A stretch of 7,723 nucleotides of DNA from positions 1-7,723 of the forward strand of contig PWZW01000041.1 of NCBI GenBank assembly GCA_003567255.1. The letters run 5' to 3'. Origin of the DNA: Puniceicoccaceae bacterium. GTDB taxonomy: Bacteria; Verrucomicrobiota; Verrucomicrobiia; Opitutales; Coraliomargaritaceae. This document shows, piece after piece, positions 1 through 6,599 of the stretch (positions are counted from its first letter, which is position 1; each line of letters opens with the position of its first letter). Below the pieces are notes generated by a model. That model searched no databases, had not been told where the DNA came from, and saw only the letters and a list, made by a program, of their open reading frames with translations. Made by a program: the position numbers and the translations under genes.

Positions 1-642
1 CTTGGCACCGTGGTCATCGGAGCCGCTGTCAGTAAGGATATCCAGCGAAACGCAATTTTCTCAGTCCTGCTCGCCCTCTGCGGTATCCTCCTCTACGTCG
101 CCCTTCGCTTTGAAGTCGGTTACGGAGTCGGCGCAGTCGTTGCCACCATCCACGACGTTTTGATGACTGTGGGCATATTTGTCCTCCTTGGCGGACAGTT
201 CTCCGGGCCCATGCTGGCGGCGATCCTCATGATTGTGGGTTACTCGATTAACGATACGATTGTCGTCTTTGACCGGATACGGGAAGAACTTCAGCTCAAC
301 CCTGGCACACACCTGCGAAGGATCGTTAATCAAGCAATCAGCCGGACGCTCCCCCGCACCATGTTGACCAGTATCACAACCCTACTGGCGGCCACTTCTC
401 TCTACATCTTCGGCTCTGGAGTGATCGTTGATTTTGCCCTCGTCTTCATCGTGGGTATTTTGACCGGTACGTTCTCCTCTGTCTTTATCGCCAGCCCAAT
501 TTTCTTCTGGTGGCACAAAGGAGACCGTCGCCACGTCGAAGAGCGTGAGCTTACGCCCAAGCGCCACGAGTGGGAGACTGAGTCCGATAAAGACAAAGAG
601 GTTAAAAGCACAAAGCCAGTGGTGAAGGGATCAAACGCATAG
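1..642 (+). CDS. secF: SecF protein translocase subunit, C-terminal part (possibly the tail of a fused SecDF); 5' end outside window
   Basis: Inner-membrane RND-family subunit that uses the proton motive force to help SecYEG/SecA complete protein export. The frame is open from base 1, so the start lies upstream and 213 codons are visible. Counting from the first visible codon, I see five hydrophobic segments (about 16-36, 43-64, 69-90, 118-138, 141-168). This matches TM2-TM6 of SecF, which follow its large periplasmic domain. Family hallmarks are RFE at 37-39, a HDV motif at 51-53, and the GYSINDTIVVFDRIRE block at 80-95. The last 40 or so residues are a highly charged, Lys/Glu-rich cytoplasmic tail with no recognisable domain. 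Many bacteria fuse SecD and SecF, and the visible part cannot show whether this one does. recJ follows after 112 bases on the same strand. Identification as SecF is firm; extent upstream is unknown. Confidence 0.95.
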   Translation, partial: LGTVVIGAAVSKDIQRNAIFSVLLALCGILLYVALRFEVGYGVGAVVATIHDVLMTVGIFVLLGGQFSGPMLAAILMIVGYSINDTIVVFDRIREELQLNPGTHLRRIVNQAISRTLPRTMLTSITTLLAATSLYIFGSGVIVDFALVFIVGILTGTFSSVFIASPIFFWWHKGDRRHVEERELTPKRHEWETESDKDKEVKSTKPVVKGSNA

Positions 643-692
643 GCTTTTCTGAAGCTTAATTTGACGAAGTAATGGCGCACGACCTTCGATTG

Positions 693-726
693 GGCTTTGC
701 GGCTGCATTAGCAGCACCGCAGAGCC
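693..726 (+). promoter_or_regulatory. Strong imperfect hairpin in the secF-recJ gap, possible RNA regulatory element or attenuator
   Basis: Bases 693-702 pair with 717-726 (10 pairs including one G-U), and 703-706 pair with 711-714 around an ATTA loop. A two-base bulge (C715, A716) separates the two helices, giving 14 pairs in total. No T-run follows on either strand, so it is not a classical intrinsic terminator. A GGAGG lies just after it at 731-735, 19 bases before the recJ ATG. A TTGACG at 661-666 could be a -35 element, with a poor -10 match (TTCGAT, 685-690) 18 bases on. If that were real, the hairpin would form at the very 5' end of a recJ transcript. A weaker hairpin at 641-657 just follows the secF stop. 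The pairing is seen in the sequence; the function is inferred. Confidence 0.4.
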
Positions 727-754
727 TTCGGGAGGTTCGTCATCCCTTGGATAG

Positions 755-2479
755 ATGGTCATGCGCTGGGTACTAAAGGAAGCCGAACCCAATGCTGCGG
801 CCGGCCTCAGTCAAGCACTTGAGATTTCTCCGGTGCTCGCGCGGCTGCTTGTTCAGGCAGGCCAGACAGATATCCCCGAAGCGCGCAGTTTTCTGAGGCC
901 ACGCTTGGCTGATCTTGATAACCCTTTTCGACTGACAAACCTTGAAAGCGCTGCCGAGCGCATCATCCAGGCAGTGGAAGCGGGTCAGCGACTCACCATC
1001 ATTGGGGACTATGACGTGGATGGGGTCACCAGTACCGTTCTTCTCGTCTCGCTGCTGCGTATGTTTGGAGCAAGTCCGCATTACGGCGTTCCCCGTCGAC
1101 TCACTGAGGGCTACGGGCTCAGTGAAGCTCTCATTGATCGAGCCATTGAGGAAGGAGGGAAGCCGGATTTGCTGATTGCGGTGGATTGCGGGACCAACGC
1201 CCACGCTCCGATTGCTTATCTCAGATCGCTCGAGGTTGAGGTAATCGTCGTTGATCACCACCAGGCAAAAAGCGGCATCCCTGAAGATTGCTGCCTAATC
1301 AATCCGCACGTCTTGGATGGCGCGGATGAACCCTGGCGCCATCTTTGCACGGTGGGTCTTGTTTTCAAACTGATGCACGGCTTCTTGAAACTACGGCGCG
1401 CGACGGGCGATGCCCGGGCCGAAACCATCAAACTCAGTCACTTCCTCGATTTAGTTGCCTTGGGAACCATTGCCGACCTCGTTCCGCTACATGGTGAAAA
1501 CCGCACCCTGGCCTGGTTTGGCCTCCACCACCTGAAACAAAACCGAAGGGCAGGCATTCGAGCCTTGGCTCAAGTGAGTGGACTCACCCTCAGCCACGAC
1601 TTCGTGAGTGCGGACGTCGGCTTTAAACTGGGCCCCCGGATAAATGCCAGCGGGCGTATCGACGATGCCAGCCGACCGATAGAGATGCTCTTGGAGGAAG
1701 ATTTTGAGCGCTGCCTCGATACCGCGAAAATCTTGAATACCATGAATCAAGAGCGGCGATCGATTGAACAAAACATCAGCGAGGCGGCCGACCAGCAGGT
1801 ACGCGAGCAGTATCATGATGCGCCGGGTTTTGTTCTTTTTGATGAAGGGTGGCACCCCGGTGTGGTGGGAATTGTGGCCAGCCGAATTGCGCGTCGCTAC
1901 CACCGGCCGTGCCTCATCCTCGGAGCGGAGGGAGCGAATGTCAAAGGTTCGGGACGAAGCGTAGAGTCCGTCGATCTTGTCGAGGTCTTAAAACACTGCA
2001 CCCAACACCTTGGTCACTGGGGCGGACACCCTATGGCCGTTGGGGTAAGTCTGGAGCAAGCAGCCATCCCTGCGTTTCGAAGTTCTTTCGTCGAGGCCCT
2101 GCGGACGCTGCACCCATCAGGCATCCCGGAACCTACCCTTAAGCTGAGTGCATGGATTGAGCCTTCGGAGCTCGGTAGCACCTTGCTGGAAGAGCTGGAA
2201 ATGCTCCATCCCTTCGGTCAGGGAAATCCCGAACCCGTGCTGGGGCTCCGGGGAATCACCTTAAATAGCCCGCCCCGCCCCTTTGGTAAGGGTCACCACC
2301 GCTTCCTCATCCAAACACCGGACGGCTCAGCGGTCACCGTCTTGGCGTGGCGAGACACCTCGCCGCCGCCCTCCGGACAACCTGTCGACTTGGCATTTCG
2401 CCTTGCTTGGAATTACTGGCAAGGGCAGCGCTCCCCGCAGGCAACCCTTTTGGCTTGGCGGCCAACCTCAGCCGAATAA
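755..2479 (+). CDS. recJ: Single-stranded-DNA-specific exonuclease RecJ
   Basis: 5'->3' single-strand DNA exonuclease of the DHH family, Mn/Mg dependent. In well-studied bacteria it acts in RecF-pathway recombination, excision during mismatch repair, and base-excision repair. At 574 aa it has the usual length. The DHH core shows GDYDVDG (84-90, metal-binding Asp85/87/89), VDCG (143-146), VDHH (166-169) and LGTIADLVPL (236-245, Asp241). The second domain (DHHA1) shows GPRINASGR (293-301), GWHPGVVGIVASR (365-377), GSGRS (398-402) and GGHPMAVG (423-430, where the family usually has Ala-Ala rather than Ala-Val). The C-terminal OB-fold region contains PFGQGNPEPVL (486-496). The listed start is ATG 755. 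ATG 761, two codons later, is an equally good choice because RecJ proteins commonly begin with a Met-Arg/Lys-Trp sequence. Neither start has a Shine-Dalgarno at normal spacing. Nothing seems truncated or missing. Confidence 0.97.
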   Translation: MVMRWVLKEAEPNAAAGLSQALEISPVLARLLVQAGQTDIPEARSFLRPRLADLDNPFRLTNLESAAERIIQAVEAGQRLTIIGDYDVDGVTSTVLLVSLLRMFGASPHYGVPRRLTEGYGLSEALIDRAIEEGGKPDLLIAVDCGTNAHAPIAYLRSLEVEVIVVDHHQAKSGIPEDCCLINPHVLDGADEPWRHLCTVGLVFKLMHGFLKLRRATGDARAETIKLSHFLDLVALGTIADLVPLHGENRTLAWFGLHHLKQNRRAGIRALAQVSGLTLSHDFVSADVGFKLGPRINASGRIDDASRPIEMLLEEDFERCLDTAKILNTMNQERRSIEQNISEAADQQVREQYHDAPGFVLFDEGWHPGVVGIVASRIARRYHRPCLILGAEGANVKGSGRSVESVDLVEVLKHCTQHLGHWGGHPMAVGVSLEQAAIPAFRSSFVEALRTLHPSGIPEPTLKLSAWIEPSELGSTLLEELEMLHPFGQGNPEPVLGLRGITLNSPPRPFGKGHHRFLIQTPDGSAVTVLAWRDTSPPPSGQPVDLAFRLAWNYWQGQRSPQATLLAWRPTSAE

Positions 2480-2526
2480 GGCCACAAATGCCCAACCCGA
2501 AGGCCCGGCGCCTGGCCCATCCCCAC

Positions 2527-2544
2527 AGCGCCTCCGCGCTTTTT
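2527..2544 (+). terminator. Short rho-independent terminator after recJ
   Basis: AGCGC at 2527-2531 pairs perfectly with GCGCT at 2536-2540 around a CTCC loop, and the stem runs straight into TTTT (2541-2544). The stem is short (5 bp) but GC-rich, and it sits 47 bases after the recJ stop, where termination is expected. The rest of the 124-base gap (2480-2603) has little recognisable content. A TTGACT at 2543-2548 overlaps the T-run and could be a -35 for the next gene. The best -10 candidates (GATAAC 2570-2575, CATATT 2576-2581) are badly spaced, so I do not call a promoter. Confidence 0.5.
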
Positions 2545-2603
2545 GACTCGCTTACCTGTAGCACTTCGCGATAACCATATTCATCCGCAACGCACCCAGA
2601 ACC

Positions 2604-3536
2604 ATGAATATACTCGTTACCGGCGGTGCCGGCTTTCTCGGCTCACACTTGATTGATCGACTGCTCGAACAAGGGCACGAAGTCATCTGTCTCGATAACT
2701 ATTTTACGGGAGCCAAAACCAATGTCGCCCACCACTTCGACAATCCCCGCTTTGAGCTCATTCGGCACGATGTGACCGAACCGTTTCGCCTCGAAGTCGA
2801 CCAAATCTACAACCTCGCCTGCCCCGCCTCGCCCGTACATTACCAGTACAACGCCATCAAAACCGTAAAAACCTCGGTGATGGGAGCGATCAACTGTTTG
2901 GGCTTAGCGAAACGCGTCAATGCACGGGTCTTTCAGGCGTCGACCTCTGAGGTTTATGGCGACCCGGATGTGCATCCGCAGCCCGAAAGCTATCGCGGAA
3001 ACGTCAATCCCATTGGCATTCGAGCCTGCTACGACGAAGGTAAACGCGTGGCGGAAACCCTCTTTTTTGACTACCACCGCCAAAACAAGGTCGATATACG
3101 GATCGCGCGTATTTTCAACACCTACGGACCGCGTATGCACCCAGCCGATGGACGGGTCGTTTCCAACTTTATCGTACAGGCGCTCCGGGGTGAAAACATC
3201 ACGATTTATGGAGATGGCCAGCAAACACGCTCGTTTTGCTATTGTGAGGATTTGGTCGAGGGATTCATCCGCCTCATGAACCACGATGCCATCACCGGGC
3301 CGGTAAATCTCGGAAACCCCAACGAATTCACCATTAAGCAACTGGCTGAATTGATCATAAAAAAGGTCGGCGGTTCCAGTGAGCTCGTTTTCGAACCCCT
3401 ACCCTCAGACGATCCCATGCAGCGACAGCCGGTTATTGATCTGGCACGCGAAGCGCTGGGGTGGGAGCCGAGGGTTCAGCTGGATGAGGGCTTGGATCGC
3501 ACCATCGCTTACTTCAAAACTATCCTCCAACCGTAG
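2604..3536 (+). CDS. uxs: UDP-glucuronate decarboxylase (UDP-xylose synthase), extended SDR family
   Basis: Converts UDP-glucuronate to UDP-xylose through an NAD-bound 4-keto intermediate, supplying xylose for surface glycans. At 310 aa it is a soluble, cytosolic bacterial-type enzyme without the membrane anchor of animal UXS. The Rossmann nucleotide-binding motif is GGAGFLG (7-13), with Asp31 in the LDNYFTG stretch at the end of strand 2 expected to hold the NAD ribose. UXS-specific signatures are CPASP (73-77), STSEVYGDP (113-121, with Thr114 and Glu116), GNVNPIGIRACYDEGKR (132-148, catalytic Tyr143 and Lys147), and the DDPMQR stretch (269-274, Arg274 matching the substrate-contacting Arg of human UXS1). 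These separate it from epimerases and from RmlB. The start at 2604 places the Gly-rich motif at the usual distance from the N-terminus, although no Shine-Dalgarno precedes it. The next gene starts 16 bases after the stop, suggesting a two-gene operon. Confidence 0.95.
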   Translation: MNILVTGGAGFLGSHLIDRLLEQGHEVICLDNYFTGAKTNVAHHFDNPRFELIRHDVTEPFRLEVDQIYNLACPASPVHYQYNAIKTVKTSVMGAINCLGLAKRVNARVFQASTSEVYGDPDVHPQPESYRGNVNPIGIRACYDEGKRVAETLFFDYHRQNKVDIRIARIFNTYGPRMHPADGRVVSNFIVQALRGENITIYGDGQQTRSFCYCEDLVEGFIRLMNHDAITGPVNLGNPNEFTIKQLAELIIKKVGGSSELVFEPLPSDDPMQRQPVIDLAREALGWEPRVQLDEGLDRTIAYFKTILQP

Positions 3537-3552
3537 GCTCAATTAATCATCT

Positions 3553-4689
3553 ATGCTATTGCCAGCGTTCAAAACGATTGTCGTCACCGGAGGGGCTGGG
3601 TTCATTGGCTCACACCTTATCCGGCATCTGCTTGATCAGAGTGATGTCCGGGTCGTTTGCATTGACAAACTCGGCTATGCGGCAGACAGGATCACGGTGG
3701 CAAACCTCCGGGAAAACCCACGCTTTCACCTGGTGCTGGACGACCTTTCTGACGTTAATCGCATCAGTGGTCACCTACGGTCGGCAAACCCCCAGGCCGT
3801 TATCCACCTCGCGGCGGAGAGCCATGTGGATCGATCCATTGATGCACCAATTCAATGTATCCAGAATAATGTGATGTCCACGGCGAACTTGCTACAGGCA
3901 TGCCTGCTTTTTTATCGACGCCAAGTAAAACAGGCCCTCCAGCAGCGCGACAACCGGACCGGAGAATCCAAACAACAACAGCGAAATTTCTTCCGTTTCC
4001 TCCAGGTGTCCACCGATGAGGTTTACGGAAACCTTGCCGCGGGCACGCGCAGCGCAACGGAGTATAGCCCCTACGCACCGCGCTCCCCTTACGCAGCGAG
4101 CAAAGCGGCGGCGGACCACTTGGTCCGTGCTTGGCAAAATACTTATGGGCTTCCCACGCTCCTAGCGCACTGCTCGAACAACTACGGCCCCCGCCAGTTT
4201 CCGGAAAAGCTCATCCCGCTAAGTATTCTAAAATGCCTACGCGAGGAAACGATCCCGATCTATGGGAACGGTGAACAAATCCGGGATTGGTTATACGTCG
4301 ACGACAGTGTCCAAGCCCTCACCTCCATCCTGAGCCAAGGTCAAATCGGAGAAACGTACCACGTAACGGGAAACAACCAGACGACAAACCTGGCCTGCGT
4401 GACTGAAATTTGCACCCAGCTTGATCATTGCCACCCGCGGAGCAATGGAAGCTACACCGACCTGATCACCCACGTTGAAGATCGACCGGGGCACGACCGA
4501 CGCTACGCAATGAGCTCTGAGAAAACCAATCGACATATGGGTTGGTACCCCCAAATCACCCTCACGGAGGGCTTGGATCGCACCATTCGTTGGTACATGG
4601 AAAATGCGAATTGGTGGAAAGGACTCCTCCGGCGCACCGATCATCCTCTACGCCGTCAGGGAAAATCCGGTGGGCTCCACGCAATCTAA
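3553..4689 (+). CDS. rfbB: dTDP-glucose 4,6-dehydratase (RmlB/RfbB)
   Basis: Converts dTDP-glucose to dTDP-4-keto-6-deoxyglucose, the second step toward dTDP-rhamnose and other deoxysugars of O-antigen or exopolysaccharide. At 378 aa it is slightly longer than typical members (about 340-360), because of a basic tail after the conserved WYMENANWW end. Seen motifs: GGAGFIG (13-19), Asp38 in IDKLGYA (37-43; most relatives have Thr where this has Gly41), HLAAESHVDRS (85-95), STDEVYG (153-159, catalytic Asp155 and Glu156), YAASK (180-184, catalytic Tyr/Lys), SNNYGPRQFPEKLIP (208-222), and EDRPGHDRRYA (309-319). A Gln/Arg-rich loop at 121-145 sits where other RmlB proteins also have a variable insertion. 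It lies 16 bases after the UDP-xylose synthase gene. rmlA, rmlC and rmlD are not in the window. No Shine-Dalgarno is visible before the ATG. Close relatives acting on other nucleotide sugars exist, but the TDE triad and the SNNYGP region favour RmlB. Confidence 0.92.
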   Translation: MLLPAFKTIVVTGGAGFIGSHLIRHLLDQSDVRVVCIDKLGYAADRITVANLRENPRFHLVLDDLSDVNRISGHLRSANPQAVIHLAAESHVDRSIDAPIQCIQNNVMSTANLLQACLLFYRRQVKQALQQRDNRTGESKQQQRNFFRFLQVSTDEVYGNLAAGTRSATEYSPYAPRSPYAASKAAADHLVRAWQNTYGLPTLLAHCSNNYGPRQFPEKLIPLSILKCLREETIPIYGNGEQIRDWLYVDDSVQALTSILSQGQIGETYHVTGNNQTTNLACVTEICTQLDHCHPRSNGSYTDLITHVEDRPGHDRRYAMSSEKTNRHMGWYPQITLTEGLDRTIRWYMENANWWKGLLRRTDHPLRRQGKSGGLHAI

Positions 4690-4696
4690 AAAACCC

Positions 4697-6580
4697 TCAT
4701 CCTCCCTGAAAACGCTTTGCCAATGCGCTTTCGGTAATCTCCTCAAAAGTAGCTTTTCCGAGCGGGTTGGTGTGCGGATTTTGGCAGCGCCATAAATCAG
4801 CGAGTAAGCGCCGCACGGCTTCATCCGTCAAACGATCATCCCGCCTTACCGCGTGACTCGCCGCAAGCTGAGCGAAACGCTGAAAACTGGCATCCGCGCC
4901 CTTCGCTCCACTCCCTGCGCGGTCTCTCAACTGGTCGACAAAGTCGCGCAGCAACTGCTCCGCCGCTCCCGGCTCCAACCATCCGGGGATCGCTTCGATT
5001 CGATAGAAGTGTCTCCCAAAGGGCTCCACGGCAAAGCCTCCCCTTTGCACGATTTTTCGATTTTCCTTAAAAAGACTATCCGTGACGGGCTCAAATTCAA
5101 TCGGTATGGGAACCAGCAGTCGTTGGGTAACGACCTCACCGTCCTCTTCCGCCGAGAGCATGGCTTCGTAGCGCACCCGTTCATGGGCATGTCGCAGATG
5201 AAGGACGAAGAGTCCACGCGGCGATTCAAATAAGGCGTAGCGACGGCCCCAACGACCGATCAGCCGCCAATCCACGGTAGAGACTCCATCAGCTGAGGCG
5301 GCAACGGGGGTAGGTGGCGTCTCCGGTCCGGCCGGCGGTTCCGCCCGGCTGGGCGAAGCTTCACTCTTGGAAGCCGGGCGAGGCAGCTGGACTGCGCCGG
5401 GTTTACCCGAATCTTCCGCAGGCTGGGTCGCACCGGGGCTGTGCGATGGAACGTGAAGCTGTGGTCTTGGGGAAACGGCAGGTCTCGCTACCTCAGCCTT
5501 ACCGTGCGGTAGGGTTGAAGACGTTTTCACCGACGACTCGGGGACCCTCCGGCTTGATTGGAATTTTTCCAGGGTCTGTGTCAGTGCCTCTATCAAAAAT
5601 CTCCGCACCATACCCTCATCACGAAACCGCACCTCACGCTTTGCCGGATGTACATTGACATCGACTGCATCCGTAGGCATCTCCAAAAACAAAAAGGTGG
5701 GAGGATAGCGCCCTTTGGTGAGGTACCCATGATAAGCGTCGAGAATCCCGTACCCCAGGGTTCGGCTTTCTACCGGACGGTGATTCACCATAGTGACCAT
5801 GTCCCTTCGGGTTGCCCGACCAATGCCGGGACGGGCGATCAACCCTTTGAGCTGCAACCCAGTTGAGGGATCCGTGTGATCCACCTCAATCAAATCATTG
5901 GCGAGACTGAATCCCCAAATTTCGCCCACCCTTTCACGAAGATCCTTACATGCCGGGGATTTGAAAAGCTCGCGTCCATTATCCAAGACTCGAAAGCCGA
6001 CTTCCGGGTGAGCCACTGCACACAAGCGGGTGAGGTACGTTATGTGGGCGGCCTCCGTTTGTTCGGTCTTAAGAAATTTCCTCCGCGCCGGAACAGAATT
6101 AAAGAGATGGGCAACTTCGATGCAGGTTCCGACGGGCATCCCACACTCCCTGCGGTCGAGCAGGCGTCCACCACTCAAGCGCAATTCAATCCCGTGCTCC
6201 AGGTCATCACTCCGCGTCCGTAAGGTAAACTTTGATACACTGGCAATGGAGGGCAACGCCTCTCCGCGAAAACCAAAGGTCCCGACTTGAAGCAAATCCG
6301 CGGCCTCTCGAATTTTGCTCGTAGCATGACGCTCCAGCGCGAGCATGGCCGAATCGGGGCTCATTCCACAGCCGTTATCCTCCACTCGAATATAGCTTTT
6401 ACCACCATTTTTAAACTCCACCTCAATCCGGCTCGCCCCGGAATCCAAACTATTTTCAACCAGCTCTTTCACCACGGCCACCGGCCGTTCAATGACCTCA
6501 CCAGCAGCAATCTGGTTGGCAACACGATCAGAGAGTATTCTGATTTGCGGACGGCTGGACTGGGAGGGTGATGACGGCAC
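4697..6580 (-). CDS. mutL: DNA mismatch repair protein MutL, with degenerate endonuclease motifs
   Basis: ATP-dependent dimeric linker between MutS mismatch recognition and strand incision/excision. The N-terminal GHKL ATPase is intact: ELVENSLDSGA (39-49, Glu39 and Asn43 matching E. coli Glu29 and Asn33), DNGCGM (68-73), RHATSKI (84-90), GFRGEALPSIASV (103-115) and VNVHPAKREVRF (308-319). Residues 342-432 form a Pro/Ser/Ala-rich linker. The C-terminal dimerisation domain begins about 437. Its metal-binding motif, usually DQHAAHER followed by a Glu, reads HLRHAHER here (461-468, then Glu472). The ACR-type motif is Ala-Ser-His (574-576), and the C-P-H-G-R-P motif is NPLGKA (605-610). The protein is therefore predicted to lack nuclease activity. 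Length (627 aa) is normal. Start: GTG at 6580, the only usable start, since an in-frame TGA lies 15 bases upstream and the conserved ANQIAAGEV follows closely; there is no Shine-Dalgarno. It lies 19 bases downstream of the FabH-family gene. Confidence 0.97.
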   Translation of the reverse strand: MPSSPSQSSRPQIRILSDRVANQIAAGEVIERPVAVVKELVENSLDSGASRIEVEFKNGGKSYIRVEDNGCGMSPDSAMLALERHATSKIREAADLLQVGTFGFRGEALPSIASVSKFTLRTRSDDLEHGIELRLSGGRLLDRRECGMPVGTCIEVAHLFNSVPARRKFLKTEQTEAAHITYLTRLCAVAHPEVGFRVLDNGRELFKSPACKDLRERVGEIWGFSLANDLIEVDHTDPSTGLQLKGLIARPGIGRATRRDMVTMVNHRPVESRTLGYGILDAYHGYLTKGRYPPTFLFLEMPTDAVDVNVHPAKREVRFRDEGMVRRFLIEALTQTLEKFQSSRRVPESSVKTSSTLPHGKAEVARPAVSPRPQLHVPSHSPGATQPAEDSGKPGAVQLPRPASKSEASPSRAEPPAGPETPPTPVAASADGVSTVDWRLIGRWGRRYALFESPRGLFVLHLRHAHERVRYEAMLSAEEDGEVVTQRLLVPIPIEFEPVTDSLFKENRKIVQRGGFAVEPFGRHFYRIEAIPGWLEPGAAEQLLRDFVDQLRDRAGSGAKGADASFQRFAQLAASHAVRRDDRLTDEAVRRLLADLWRCQNPHTNPLGKATFEEITESALAKRFQGG

Positions 6581-6599
6581 AATAAAGGGTAATCAATAT

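Noticed and set aside
641..662. Hairpin at 641-657 (AGGCTT/AAGCTT) followed by AATTT as a secF terminator
   Set aside because: The stem is weak, includes a G-U pair, and starts in the stop codon itself; the following sequence has only a three-base T-run after two A.
661..690. Sigma-70 promoter TTGACG...TTCGAT for recJ
   Set aside because: The -35 matches well, but the -10 matches only 3 of 6 positions; too weak to list as a feature on its own.
2904..3341. Long minus-strand open frame of 145 codons inside the UDP-xylose synthase gene
   Set aside because: It lies wholly within a gene with clear catalytic motifs on the other strand, has no recognisable domain, and is what codon bias of the real gene produces.
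5251..5557. Pro/Ser/Ala-rich, low-complexity stretch in MutL as a possible frameshift or insertion
   Set aside because: The reading frame is continuous, and a variable flexible linker between the ATPase and dimerisation domains is normal for MutL.
4853..6571. Plus-strand open frames of 86-126 codons opposite mutL
   Set aside because: They lie antisense to conserved MutL sequence, and their translations show no recognisable motif.
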